A stretch of 64,000 bases of DNA, from the NCBI GenBank assembly GCA_013076295.1, contig RQOL01000699.1, forward strand, positions 5,766,001 to 5,830,000, written 5' to 3'. The DNA comes from Sanderia malayensis. Its lineage: Eukaryota > Cnidaria > Scyphozoa > Semaeostomeae > Pelagiidae. Below, piece after piece: positions 1-10,566 of this stretch; the first letter of the stretch is position 1; each line of letters opens with the position of its first letter. Under the pieces are notes generated by a model. That model had not been told where the DNA came from. It ran no database searches and was given only the letters and a program-made list of their open reading frames with translations. A program made the position numbers and the translations under genes.

Positions 1-1376
1 AATGAAGTCTTTCAATGATGATCAACATAAAAAGAAAGGAAGACTCACAAATGAAGCAAAAATTGCCCTCAAAAGGAGTTTTCAAGTATAATTTCTAGTT
101 CAGCAACAACTATTATTGTCATTATTGCTTTGGATATTCAACATGACATAGTACAAACCAAAACAAACCAAAATCTGAGGACTTGACTCAAAATGTCACG
201 CCCTCAGCTCACAGGTCAGCACATATGTAAGAAATTTTACAAGACACAATAGAAGCAAGCTTATTTGTAGTCACTCAAGAAGAGACCAAAACTGTGGCAT
301 TTAAGCTGACCTCGACAATTAGATAAATGCCAACTACTGGGCTTCACACAAAACTGAAAGTCCCCATCTTCAAAGCATACAAAAGGCTGGACTTTTTATA
401 ATGGGAAATTGCCGCCAACTAGAAAAAACTGCCACACCCACAACATTGATAGCATCGTGATGCATGATTCTTCAAGACAAGCATGATGTATATTACCAAG
501 AATATGTTACCTTAATTGTGCTGTATTACAAAACCATGATACATTTGGACTGAAAGAGCACTGGCTACTTCAATGAAAGAACTTCAAGATCTTACTTTTG
601 ATTTACAGAAACCTGCAAAAAATACGTTGGTTGAGATATTTCATTTCATCTCTACATTTACAGATAAGATAGATTACTTTTAATATCTGAACAAAAGCTG
701 TTCTGGTGTTGCATACTATCAGTTCAAAAAGGTTCTTAAGGTATTTGCAAAATGGTTTGGAACAGCTTCAAAAAATATGGTTTATCATCCATGAAATCAT
801 TGCCGTAAGCCAAGTAAACATATTAATGCTATCTCTGGAAATTGCAATTGCCAATGGTGGTGGCAAACCTGTGGCAAAAAATTTCAAGGCAAGGTGGATG
901 CAAAAAAGCAGAGATGTTATCAGTCCAATAAAATCATAAAGTTAACAACAAAAATTCACTGGTTGGTTCCAGGTGTCACAGAGCCATAAAGAATACACAC
1001 AGCCATAAAGAAAGGAACTGCATAAAAGTATTTAGAAATTTACTGTTCACAACTGCTTCAAAAACCCTGTCAATAAATACTATCATTCAAAAGTTGTTCA
1101 TAGAATCAAGAACATACCTGCTAAGTATCCAAATCTTCTTCAAGATAGACATGTGATTTACTCTGGCTGTACTTTGACTTTTTGTAACTATGGAAAGAAA
1201 ACAAGTTGGCTCCAAAATTGTAACTATGAAAAGAAGCCAGGCCTATGTCATAATAACAGAATCATAAGTTTATTTTATATACAACACAACGAAACTTTGA
1301 AAAAATTTGATCTTTTACAAACCTTTAAAAGGATCACCAAGAAAACAAGACAATAGAGACAAGGATTAAGACAATA
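1..1376. other. AT-rich non-coding stretch
   Basis: I see no gene here. The open frames are short, AT-biased and show no recognisable domain. No clear inverted repeat, LTR or tandem repeat was noticed. It ends where the LINE remnant begins. Confidence 0.6.
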
Positions 1377-1427
1377 GTGAACAAGAACCATCAAGAAAAG
1401 CTTGCAATATGCTCGCAAGGGACAGAG

Positions 1428-1664
1428 ATGGTAGGAAAAAGGCAAACCAAAGTTAAAGAAAAGTTCTACGCAGTAAAAGTCGGGGTGAAACCAGCAATAT
1501 ATAAGACATGGAAAGAATGTCAGAAGCATATTAATGGATACCCAGGAGCATTATATAAATCCCTTACAACAGAGAGGGAAGCAAGGGATTACATAGAAGG
1601 AAAGGAAGAACAAAACCAGATAGAAGAGGAGAAGGGCAAAGAGATCAATGAAGACCAAAAATGA
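1428..1664 (+). pseudogene. LINE ORF fragment with RNase H1 N-terminal-like (viroplasmin) domain
   Basis: The frame from ATG 1428 encodes a lysine-rich leader and then a segment with the pattern FYAV..G..PAIYKTW.EC...INGYPGALYKS....EA..YI. That is the RNase H1 hybrid-binding (caulimovirus viroplasmin-type) fold, which binds RNA/DNA hybrids or dsRNA. The rest is acidic and glutamate-rich. The frame stops at 1664 and the next one (1648 onwards) overlaps it in another phase, so one frameshift probably separates two parts of one former protein. In a LINE this module would plausibly bind element RNA; that is inference. Confidence 0.6.
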
Positions 1665-2004
1665 AATGAAGGATGACAGTGATAGTGCTAGGGAAGAGTG
1701 TCAAGTATTGGAGCAGGAAATCAACGAAAGAGAAAACGATGAGGAAGGACAGGTAGGTTTGACAGACTTAGTCGACAGCGAAAATGAGGGAAAGGATTTT
1801 ATCTTAAGACCACCTGTGACCAACAACATAGATAAAGAGAAAAGGATTGATGATGCGAAACAGGAAGAAAAGAAAGAAGATAATACCTGTGGAAAGTGTT
1901 AGCGAATAGTCACAGAAAAAGAAAAAGCAGTACAATGTGACCATAGTCGGAAATGGTACCATGCCAGTAAAAAGTGTGGTGAGAAGATCGGAAAGAGTCA
2001 TGAG
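1648..2004 (+). pseudogene. LINE ORF fragment with PHD-type zinc finger
   Basis: An acidic, glutamate- and aspartate-rich segment leads into CGKC, an in-frame TAG (1900-1902), and then, still in frame, QCDHSRKWYHASKKCG. The spacing (CxxC, then C..H....WYH...C) is that of a PHD finger. PHD fingers occur in ORF1 proteins of several animal LINE groups. The TAG inside the finger shows that the copy is inactive. Confidence 0.6.
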
Positions 2005-2397
2005 ATAGAAATGAGAGAAGTTAGAAGATGAAACAGAAGAAGAAGAGGAAGAAAAAGAAGAAGAGCATCTACAGTGGATATACAATCAATGCATTGGTAA
2101 AAGAGAGAATTTGTTGAAATAAGTAAGAGAGCTGAGGCAAGAGTTGCAAGATAAACAAGAAGAGGACACAAGAAACGAAGATAGGCTAGTTCAACAAAGA
2201 ACATAATGAAAAAAAGCATAAAGAAAAAAAGCATAATGAAAAAAAGCCATAATAAAAGTGTCGACCCCTTTCGGAGATACAGAAGATAAGACTTAAAAAC
2301 ATTGCGAAACAGGGAACAATCTTCAGCCCACAACTATGCTGCAGTAGCACTTCCAAGATAGATGACATAGGAGAAAAATCGATCAACATATATCAAC

Positions 2398-2710
2398 AAC
2401 AAACTTTCCATAGGATCACTTATATATGCTGATGATATAGGATCAGCGGGATCAAAGAAAACGATAAAAGATGCTGGAAAATGGTTACATCTTATGGAAG
2501 AGGAGAAGGGATTTACATTCAGCAAAAGAAAACAAGCTACATGGTGATTAGAGCAGGCAAGGAGAAACTGGAGGAAGCCAACATAATGGTCAAGAATGGA
2601 AAAATTGAGAGGGCGGATAAATACAAATATCTTGGGAACCGAATAAGAGAAGATGGGAAAGTGACTACGCAAATTGAAGAAAAGGAAAAAGAAGCAAGTC
2701 GACTAATTAT
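2398..2710 (+). pseudogene. LINE reverse transcriptase, palm/thumb part
   Basis: The catalytic motif YADD is encoded at 2425-2436, in a context (SLIYADDIGSAGS) typical of LINE reverse transcriptases. A frameshift near 2520 moves the frame to the phase that carries KADKYKYLG-like sequence (ERADKYKYLGNRIRED, about 2622-2667), the conserved YLG segment after the palm. The coding sequence is then cut by the MITE at 2711 and resumes at 3157. Confidence 0.7.
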
Positions 2711-3156
2711 TAGCCTGTGAACAGAAGCTCTCTTAGTAATAAAAATAAAAAAGGGAAGAAAAAAATGGGGAAAGGGAAAGAGAGCCTGTGGACACATAAT
2801 GTATTTTGTTTTGCCGCCATTTTATTAATTATGCTAATGATGCAGTATGGTTACCTGGCCTTGTGAAGGAGGCTATCGTGGGTTTAGGAACACCTATCAA
2901 TGAACTAGAGCACAAGAAACAAGATTTGCCAAAGTTTGCCAAAGTTATTCCGCCATTGTTGATCTTGGGGATTTTGCATAATTAAGCGTTTTTGTAAAAT
3001 TTGGTATTATCCAATCAAAGTTAATGTGCCAGAATACGGTATATGGAAAATACTTTCCCGTTACATGTCCACAGGCTCTCTTTATTTTCCATTTTTTTCT
3101 TCCACTTTTAATTTTTATTTACTTTAATTTTTAAGAGAGCTTCTGTTCACAGGCTA
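2711..3156. mobile_element. MULE-type MITE with 9-bp target duplication
   Basis: Terminal inverted repeats begin TAGCCTGTGAACAGAAGC and remain alignable for about 95 bp (both arms contain AGAGAGCCTGTGGACA further in). The flanks are actaattat at 2702-2710 and actaattat at 3157-3165, a 9-bp direct duplication. TIR plus 9-bp TSD fits Mutator-like elements. It has no coding capacity. It landed inside the LINE reverse transcriptase. A second, shorter element with the same TAGCCTG start is at 20587-20707. Confidence 0.8.
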
Positions 3157-4040
3157 ACTAATTATTGAAGTGAAGAAAATTGGGAAGGAAGAATAGTTGG
3201 GGTATCTGTCTACAGAGGCAAGACTACTAATATACGAGATGACAGTTCTCCCAGGAATTACATACAATTTGGAATCCTGGACAGAAATTGGGGATGAGAT
3301 GATGGCAAAGCTAGAAAGATTACAGGGCAAGATCTTGAAAGGGATACTACAGTTGCCAAAGTCAACCTCATACTGGGGCCTACTCAAAGAAAGTGATATC
3401 TAGCCATTACAATATAAAACTTTGTACCACCGACTGAAGCTATACGAAAACCTGATAAAATCAGATGAAGAAAGATTAGGAAAGATTATTGTTGAAACCC
3501 AAAGAAAACATGAGATGGGAAAAAGCTGGTACACAGAGACAAGGACAATGGCAAGAAAGATCAGCATCAGATTAGAAAAAGCAGAAAGAGGAACAAAGTA
3601 TGAATGGAAGAAACTTGTTAAGACACACATCAAAGAAACCATTAACAATGAGATGATAGAAAAAGAGAAGAGTTACAAGAAGATGAAACACCAGATAGGC
3701 CAAGAATTTGGAAGAAAAGGTTATTTAAAGAGAATGGTGTTAGAGAAGCAAGTACAACAATAAGAAAAGATTGGAGATGGTAGATATTGGGAAAAACATG
3801 GGAAAGAATAGAAGATGTAGAACGTGCAAAGAAAAAGAAACAAAAGAGCATTTGGTAGAGTGTCAGTGTAACAAAGCAGAGAAGCGGATAGAAGAAAGAA
3901 TTAGCTTGGAGTGGTTGAAAGAAACAGATGACATCGGAATAATAAGAAAAGTGAATAATTGGGTCAACAAAGAAACTGAGAAAATAATAAAAATAATTGA
4001 TTGCAAGAAGAAAGGAAAACAAGGAGAAAAGAAAAAATAG
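3157..4040 (+). pseudogene. LINE reverse transcriptase C-terminal part and cysteine-rich tail
   Basis: Continuation of the split LINE. One frame carries YLSTEARLLIYEMTVLPG and LKGILQLPKSTSYWGL, typical of the region after the polymerase domain in LINEs; after a stop at 3401 the same general reading continues with LYENLIKSDEERLGK. The last piece (3771-4040) contains CRTCKEKETKEHLVEC, a zinc-binding-like tail seen at the C-terminus of such proteins. Stops at about 3194, 3401 and 3761 and changes of frame mark decay. Confidence 0.7.
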
Positions 4041-4670
4041 TAACAGAGAAGAAAGTGAATGGATGAATAAATGGAAGAATAAAGATTATGTCTTGCACCT
4101 TAAAACATTTTCGTAGGAAATAGAAGAGAGGTGCTTGTTGGCAACAACAAAGAGGACACGATAAAGATTTGAGATTCAAGTTTATATGAAATTATTTTCA
4201 TTATGGCAACATATGCTGCTATTCTAAATAGTATGTCCCAGTCTGAGAAGCATGTCTTGTGTACCACAAGGTGAAATCAAAGGTATGTTATGTGCAGACC
4301 AAAAAACCAGTGGTGCAAAAACTGATTATTGAAGCAGAAATAAAAAGGCATTTTTTAGGGTCATCCTGTGTCATTTTCTACACCTACACCATGTATGTTA
4401 ATGAGATATGATATGATGAGATCAATCTCCAGTATGGCTTAAAGCCTGTCCAATATTATCTAGAGGCAAAATTGTGGTAGGGGGCAACCCCCTAGAAATC
4501 AAACATTTATTTAAAAAGAAGTTCATGACTATATTTTGCAAAACTTTACTGTTATTTCTATTAAGACCTTGAACAAAAAATATTGTCTTTGAAACAAAAC
4601 ATTAATAAACCTTAGGCAACTAAAGAAAGAAAGCTGTATATACTGACTTTCAGTGTGTCTCCAAAACAGA
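4041..4670. other. Non-coding stretch
   Basis: No gene, repeat pair or terminal inverted repeat recognised. It separates the LINE remnant from the BEL element. Confidence 0.5.
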
Positions 4671-4675
4671 TAGTG

Positions 4676-4899
4676 TGTGGAGAACGGAACGAAGACAAAC
4701 ACATCGGATAAATATATACAAAACTGATTTATCGAATACTAATGAAACGTGAATACAAAAGCGTAATGTTAGAACGAACGTAATAATAAAAGTGTGAGAG
4801 ACATTATGATAAGAGCGATAAAATATAAGGGGTTTGGTAACTAATCGAACTAATGTCAATCATATGAAATACTGTCAATCATGCGTGTTCTTCTTGACA
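4676..4899 (-). repeat. BEL/Pao 3' LTR
   Basis: 224 bp, starting tgtggagaacgg and ending cttcttgaca on the plus strand. Identical by eye to 10567-10790. In element orientation it is the 3' LTR. The stop codon of gag-pol lies 21 bp inside it. I do not see a strong polypurine run at 4900-4920. Confidence 0.93.
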
Positions 4900-4920
4900 T
4901 ACTGGGGCCCGGCCAAAAAG

Positions 4921-7900
4921 CTAATCATGCGACTGATCTATTAGCTGGGCGAAAATTTTGTCTCGAGCAGCGGCAGCTGCGGTCCGTTTCGGACGGGTTG
5001 TGACCATAGAGTGTTCTGCTTGTCCTTCAGACACGTTAGGTTCCTTGTGTGGTTTTCCAACATTCAGTTCTAATGGATAGAGCTTGATAATCGATCGCGT
5101 TGTGTGGCCGTTTGCTGTGCGTATACATGCGGCTCTACAAAGATGATCAGAGCCATACAACAACTTTATGACGACACCCAGTGGCCAGCGATGTCGCGGC
5201 GAATCTGTATCTGCAACGAGGACCACATCACCTTCTTGCAGAACATTTCTAGACGGATGTGTCTTGTTGTTGTGGTGAGCGTGTGTTTCACGAAGGAGTG
5301 ATAAGTATTCAGTTTTGAAACGCTGAGGAAAATGGTGATACAAGGTCGTGCGGTGATGTTCAGCGCGTGAAATCTCATTACTATCGCCGAAATTTGGGTC
5401 GTAGTCGACGCAATCGAGCGGAGGATGAGGTAGCGAAGTAACGTTGAAGCCGAATAGAAGATGGTTTGGCGTAAGCGGCTGTAGATCATTAATGTCGGAA
5501 TTGATTGTCGTAAGGGGACGATCGTTTAAAACAGCTTGAACTTCCTTGATGAGGGTGTAAAGCTCGGAGAGTGAAATGAGTGAACGACCAAGCACTTTTT
5601 TTAATACTGATTTTGTCAAGCCAATCAATCGCTCATATACACCGCCCCAGTGCGGACTACGTGCTGGTATATATAAGAAGCGAATACGTTTCTGTGCAAG
5701 AGCGTTCTTTAGTGTCGGTGAATCAAAGTGTGCAAGTAGAGTCTGTAGGTCTTGTTCAGCTCGTTTGAATGTTTGAGCGTTGTCAGATAGGATAAGCTGT
5801 GGGATCGAAAAGACACTACAATGACGTCGGAAGGCTTGAAGAAATGTCGATGTACTGAGGTCTTCGACGATTTCTAAGTTGATGGCTCTTGTTGTAAGGC
5901 ACGTGAATAGGCATAGATACACCTTGATGTGATCGCCAGAACGACCTTTTACAGTGAGATGACCCGTAAAATCAATCCCGATGTTTGAAAATGGGCGTAG
6001 CGATGTGTCGTAGCGAAACAGAGGCAATTCTGATGGCGTGGGTAATTGAACATGACGACCTGTAACTTTCTTGCACGTAACACATTTGGTGAGAAGACGA
6101 CGAGTTGCAGAGCGAGCCGATGGGACCCAAAAGCGATTACGAAGAGCGACAATTGGGCCGCCAACACCGACATGATGCATACGATGATGACACTCCAGAA
6201 TGATAAGATCGGTGAAGCGACAATGACGAGGAAGCAATACGAGCGAGGCGTCGAGAGTAAAGCGGCCTTTAGTGCGAACGAGACCATCGTTGTCGAGAAA
6301 CAAATTTAATTGACGTACAATTGGTGGCGCAATCTTCTTGTCCTGTGAATCGTGGGATGACAGGTACGAAACGACTTGTGGATAATAGCGTAACTGTTCA
6401 GATTTGAACCATGCGCGCTCGATAGCTTCAATTTCGGATGTAGTTGGGGGTCCGGTTGTGCCGGTCCGATGACAAAAGCGATAAACGTAGACAGACGTTG
6501 CTAATAGTCGCGAATAACTATTGAAGCGGTTAACGTCGATAACATTTCCGATACTGAATTCTTGTGTGTGCACATGTTGGTCAGTGACGGCGCTAAGAAC
6601 GACGGTAGACGATGTCGAAGGTTTTGGCCAGGGTGGCCATGATGGTGGATCGCAGAGCCATTTAGGCCCATGCTGCCACAAGGCTGAGGTTGTAAGCGAT
6701 GCAGTAGAGCAACCACGTGAGGCGAGATCAGCAGGATTATCTGTTGTGGAGGTGTGTCCCCAGAATGACGACGGAAATTTGCTATTGATTGCATCGACTT
6801 TGTTTTGAACGAATTGCTTAAGCTTGCGCTTCGAGTTGAGCCAAAATAGCGCGATTTCTGAGTCCGTCCACAGATGGACAGAAACACTGTGGAAATCTTT
6901 CTTAAGGATGTTGAGAAGAGTGTCACAATATTGTGAGCCAAGGAACATAGCACTTAATTCTAACTGTGGAATTGTAAGGTTGCTTTTGTTGCGAGCAACT
7001 AACTTGGACTTTGAACCAAGTAGACAACTGCTGGTTCCCTGAGTGAGGTAGGCTGTGACGCCAAGGGCAGACTTACTGGCATCAGTAAAAACGTGCAGGG
7101 CTACTGGTTGGGCTTTGGCGAAACTGATCCAGCGTGGAAAGCGGACCTCTGAAGCAGCTTGTAGATCATTTTTGATTTTCTGCCATTTTGCGACTTGACT
7201 GGGGGGCAAAGGTTGATCCCAACCAAACTTTTCGTCCCATAAAGCGGCAATGTAAAGGTGAGCTATTAGTGTAACGGGGGACAACATGCCGAGAGGATCG
7301 TACAATTTGCTTGTCATGCTAAGGTCCTTGCGTTTTGTGAGTGTGGTGCTGGCTGAAGCGAAGGTTAACGCTGGAAAGGAGATATCATCGTTACGTGTGT
7401 CCCAGGAAAGTCCCAAAATAGAAACAATAAAGGACTTGGTACTTGTGCTGTGTTCTTTTGCAAGGTCACACAGTAATTTAGAATTTGAACACCATTGGCG
7501 AAGAACGAAATTGCCTTGTTGCATAAGATCACGTGCTTCGTGAAAATATGATATCGTATCTGCCTCGTTATCAACACCGGAAAGGAGATCATCAACATAA
7601 AGCTTCTCTGAAATGTCAACAGCGACGGGAGTACGAAATTGTTCCAAATGATGTAATAGAACGGCTCCTAAGGACATAGGGCTACTTGTATGACCAAAGA
7701 CAATAGTGGTATAGGTGTAGACACAAATGTCTTTAGTAGGATCATTGTCTTTATACCAAAGAAAACGAACAAAGGGACGATCTTCTTCACGCAGCTTTAC
7801 GTGTAAAAATGCGCGCTGTATATCCGCTACGAAGGCGTATTGCGGAAAGCGAAATCTGTGAAGTAGCTCTACGAGATTGTTTAAGAGACACGGTCCGGTA

Positions 7901-10506
7901 TATAGGCAATCGTTGAGACTCACTTTTCGAGAATTAGCAGCAAAAACAATACGCAGGGGGGTCGTTTCGGAATTTTTCAGCACAAAGAAGTGCGGCAAAT
8001 AGTGACATCCCTCTTCAGGCCAGGGCTGGTTTAAATTCGAAAGTTCTTCAATGTACCCTTTAGCTAAATGTTCGTCCATTACTTTGCAGTATTGGTCCAT
8101 AAGGCCTAGCTTATTTAAACGTGTGGTCACTTGAGTAAGACGGTTTTTACAAAGGCTGAGATTGGATGGCAACGGAGGGTGTTCATCTTTCCAGGGCAAA
8201 GGAGCGAAATATTGACCATCTCGAAATTCAACGCGTTGTTGGTAATCATGAATAAATGCGTTCGCTTTCTGTTTGTCGTTGTCGTAATTTAGAGATTGAT
8301 GTTGCAGAATTTTTTCGAATTGAACAGAGAGCTCGGCATTGTCAACCAGATTTTCGAATGAAGGAGGGGAAGTAAACGACTTATCACTATTAACATCGAC
8401 TTCATTGACAGATTTTGCGGCGTTTGTATGAATCGAAGTAATTTCCTCTGAAAGGGCTGGATTTCCCATTTCAGGAATTGGCTTTGGGAACGGCCCGGAG
8501 ATAACAAGTCCAAATTTAGATTTCTGAATGAAAGGTTCTTGAAATTGATTGTCAATTGCTCCGAGAAAACGATATGCGGCATCAGCACCGATTAGAATAT
8601 CAACTTGAAAGTGTTCATCGCTGAAATCGTTGGCAAATTCGAGTTTTTTGAAACGTGAGTCATTTTTCAGATTGTAGCAACCACTCTGATTTATAGGCTT
8701 TACGATTTCATCAGAAAAGAGAACTCGGATCAATTCAACACCTGACGTAGTTTCTAGCCCGAGCGTAGATACCCCATAGTTTCGTTTCGTAATTGTCCCA
8801 CCAAAACCAGAAACGGATAAAAGCTCATAAGACTCGGGGTTTAATCCCAACTGATTGGCAAATTCTGCGCGTACGTAACTGCGTTGCGAGCCTTCGTCGA
8901 AAAATATGTTTGCGTTTGACTTCTTATCGTTTGCAATGGCAACGGCTTTGGCAGTTTTAAGAATGATTTGTTGATTAACAGCTTCAGACGGGGCGTTAGT
9001 GCTCTGAGGAGGCTTGAGTTTAGCTGTACTATTGACGTAAGACGATTTATCGTTGATATGCAAAGACGGATAAGGAGGATTATCATCTAAGCAATCATTA
9101 ATATCGATATTCAACAAAGGAGCGCAATTTGTCGTGATGGGCTGCGATGTTGAATTGGCGGTGGAAACGTTTTCCGGGACAGACGAAGCGGTAGATGATT
9201 CATTCGTAATTATTGCAGCGTGAGTATTAGTACGAGACGGGGGCTGATTTTGCGTCTGCGCGTTTCGTTGAAAGGTCGTATTGGTAGAATGAATACGGAT
9301 GCCATGTATGCTAGTATGGTGCTTGCCTTTGCACTTTGCGCAGCGCCCTCTTGCGTTACAATTAGAAACACGATGTCCCGTGTTCAAACAATTAAGGCAT
9401 AAGCTTTGTCGGATAACTGCGGCTGACTTCTCACTGGCGGGTATTGTGCAGTGGGACGTGGCATGAGGACCTTTGCAAAGTTGACAACGTGTGTTTACCG
9501 TTGTTGATAAAGTACTGGTACTAGAAACGTTATGTTCGTATGATTCGTAACGAGACGGGGGTGGCAGTGTTGCTTGGGAAAACCCTGTTTGTGTTTGCTC
9601 CTCTCGAGCGATGTAATCTCGAAAACTGTCAGTGAATTGTTTAAGGAGGAAATTGACACCCTGTCCGGAATCGCCAATTGCACTGCGGACTTTTCCCGGC
9701 AATTTGTCTTCAAGTATTGGGATGATAAAGGGAGCGCAAGCCGAAACGTTGATCTTCAAAGCCTCTAGGGAACGAATGTCTCCCATAACTGCATTATAAA
9801 ATTGCCTTAAACTAATGGCAGATTGTGTTGGCTTAGTCATTTTGAGAATATTGTTCACGTGAGCACGAACGATACGTCTGGGGTGGCCAAAATTCTCTTT
9901 TAATGTTTCTTCTAGAATTGCGTAATTGTCTCCCGAAGGAATAATGCCTTGAACTGTTTTTAGAGCTTCTCCCCGTAACTGACCAATGAGATAAGTGAAT
10001 TTTGAAGATGCTGGGAGATCGGATAAACTGCCTACTTGGGTTTGGAATCTCTCCCAGAAACCGTGCCAATCTGTGATTTTTCCGTCAAATGTGGGCAGTT
10101 GCAAATCGGGTAGCTTCGACCTTAACGTTAACGTAGATGGTGACGTTGGAGATTGAGAAACGAGGGTTGAAGCGTTTTTCTTTTCAAATTCCGAGATACA
10201 AAATGCAAGCTTACTTATCTTACCTCGGTTGTTGTTTGTTACCTCGGTGACTTCATCAAAGAATGCGTCCGATTCATCTTCATCTTCGATTTCATCTAGG
10301 GCGACGATACGTATTTCTTTGTCTAAATTCTGGCACTCCTTCAATTGTTCTTGTAAGGCTGCAGCGGCTGTCTTGAGGAAGGTTATTTCTTCATTCAATA
10401 AACGATCCTTTTTGAATAGACTTGATGCCTCGTTGTACGTCTTCGTGAAGCTACGCCTCAGTTGTCTTCGCTCCAACTGCAATTTTTCGAACGGCGTTTT
10501 CGGCAT
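4921..10506 (-). CDS. gag-pol: BEL/Pao gag-pol polyprotein
   Basis: The protein has 1861 residues in one frame. I start at the ATG at 10506, because the longer upstream frame runs through the primer-binding site and the 5' LTR. In order: a DUF1759-like Gag region (about 140-330); CCHC-type zinc knuckles from C341; a DUF1758-like aspartic protease with catalytic D537 in the form DEGSQ; a Pao-type reverse transcriptase with YVDD at 970-973; RNase H (D1142 in FTDAS, then TDSE and NPADL); an HHCC integrase zinc site near 1438-1478; an integrase core with D1512, D1575 and E1625; and a DUF5641-like tail. The protein would be processed to give capsid, protease, reverse transcriptase/RNase H and integrase for retrotransposition. 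There is no env-like segment. All catalytic residues that I can check are present. Confidence 0.93.
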   Translation of the reverse strand: MPKTPFEKLQLERRQLRRSFTKTYNEASSLFKKDRLLNEEITFLKTAAAALQEQLKECQNLDKEIRIVALDEIEDEDESDAFFDEVTEVTNNNRGKISKLAFCISEFEKKNASTLVSQSPTSPSTLTLRSKLPDLQLPTFDGKITDWHGFWERFQTQVGSLSDLPASSKFTYLIGQLRGEALKTVQGIIPSGDNYAILEETLKENFGHPRRIVRAHVNNILKMTKPTQSAISLRQFYNAVMGDIRSLEALKINVSACAPFIIPILEDKLPGKVRSAIGDSGQGVNFLLKQFTDSFRDYIAREEQTQTGFSQATLPPPSRYESYEHNVSSTSTLSTTVNTRCQLCKGPHATSHCTIPASEKSAAVIRQSLCLNCLNTGHRVSNCNARGRCAKCKGKHHTSIHGIRIHSTNTTFQRNAQTQNQPPSRTNTHAAIITNESSTASSVPENVSTANSTSQPITTNCAPLLNIDINDCLDDNPPYPSLHINDKSSYVNSTAKLKPPQSTNAPSEAVNQQIILKTAKAVAIANDKKSNANIFFDEGSQRSYVRAEFANQLGLNPESYELLSVSGFGGTITKRNYGVSTLGLETTSGVELIRVLFSDEIVKPINQSGCYNLKNDSRFKKLEFANDFSDEHFQVDILIGADAAYRFLGAIDNQFQEPFIQKSKFGLVISGPFPKPIPEMGNPALSEEITSIHTNAAKSVNEVDVNSDKSFTSPPSFENLVDNAELSVQFEKILQHQSLNYDNDKQKANAFIHDYQQRVEFRDGQYFAPLPWKDEHPPLPSNLSLCKNRLTQVTTRLNKLGLMDQYCKVMDEHLAKGYIEELSNLNQPWPEEGCHYLPHFFVLKNSETTPLRIVFAANSRKVSLNDCLYTGPCLLNNLVELLHRFRFPQYAFVADIQRAFLHVKLREEDRPFVRFLWYKDNDPTKDICVYTYTTIVFGHTSSPMSLGAVLLHHLEQFRTPVAVDISEKLYVDDLLSGVDNEADTISYFHEARDLMQQGNFVLRQWCSNSKLLCDLAKEHSTSTKSFIVSILGLSWDTRNDDISFPALTFASASTTLTKRKDLSMTSKLYDPLGMLSPVTLIAHLYIAALWDEKFGWDQPLPPSQVAKWQKIKNDLQAASEVRFPRWISFAKAQPVALHVFTDASKSALGVTAYLTQGTSSCLLGSKSKLVARNKSNLTIPQLELSAMFLGSQYCDTLLNILKKDFHSVSVHLWTDSEIALFWLNSKRKLKQFVQNKVDAINSKFPSSFWGHTSTTDNPADLASRGCSTASLTTSALWQHGPKWLCDPPSWPPWPKPSTSSTVVLSAVTDQHVHTQEFSIGNVIDVNRFNSYSRLLATSVYVYRFCHRTGTTGPPTTSEIEAIERAWFKSEQLRYYPQVVSYLSSHDSQDKKIAPPIVRQLNLFLDNDGLVRTKGRFTLDASLVLLPRHCRFTDLIILECHHRMHHVGVGGPIVALRNRFWVPSARSATRRLLTKCVTCKKVTGRHVQLPTPSELPLFRYDTSLRPFSNIGIDFTGHLTVKGRSGDHIKVYLCLFTCLTTRAINLEIVEDLSTSTFLQAFRRHCSVFSIPQLILSDNAQTFKRAEQDLQTLLAHFDSPTLKNALAQKRIRFLYIPARSPHWGGVYERLIGLTKSVLKKVLGRSLISLSELYTLIKEVQAVLNDRPLTTINSDINDLQPLTPNHLLFGFNVTSLPHPPLDCVDYDPNFGDSNEISRAEHHRTTLYHHFPQRFKTEYLSLLRETHAHHNNKTHPSRNVLQEGDVVLVADTDSPRHRWPLGVVIKLLYGSDHLCRAACIRTANGHTTRSIIKLYPLELNVGKPHKEPNVSEGQAEHSMVTTRPKRTAAAAARDKIFAQLIDQSHD

Positions 10507-10547
10507 GTCTGCTACCAAAATTGTATAGACGAACAGCAATAATCGTA

Positions 10548-10566
10548 TCCTGGTCACGGCACCAAA
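10548..10566 (-). other. BEL/Pao primer-binding site
   Basis: On the minus strand, directly after the 5' LTR, the sequence reads TTTGGTGCCGTGACCAGGA. The TGG pairs with the CCA end of a tRNA. I cannot name the tRNA with certainty. Confidence 0.7.

Larger units (their letters stand above)
1428..4040 (+). mobile_element. Decayed LINE (non-LTR retrotransposon)
   Basis: Plus-strand pieces in different frames follow the order expected of a LINE: an N-terminal nucleic-acid-binding part, a PHD-type finger, a reverse transcriptase with a YADD catalytic motif, and a cysteine-rich tail. Frames are interrupted by stops and shifts, so the copy is dead. A MULE-type MITE at 2711-3156 splits the reverse transcriptase. 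The first half of the reverse transcriptase (about 2050-2400) is too decayed to read. I see no poly(A) tail or target duplication, so both ends are approximate. The clade is not resolved. Confidence 0.75.

Noticed and set aside
1804..2672. Serine- and phenylalanine-rich minus-strand frames
   Set aside because: They are the antisense of the lysine/glutamate-rich LINE coding sequence.
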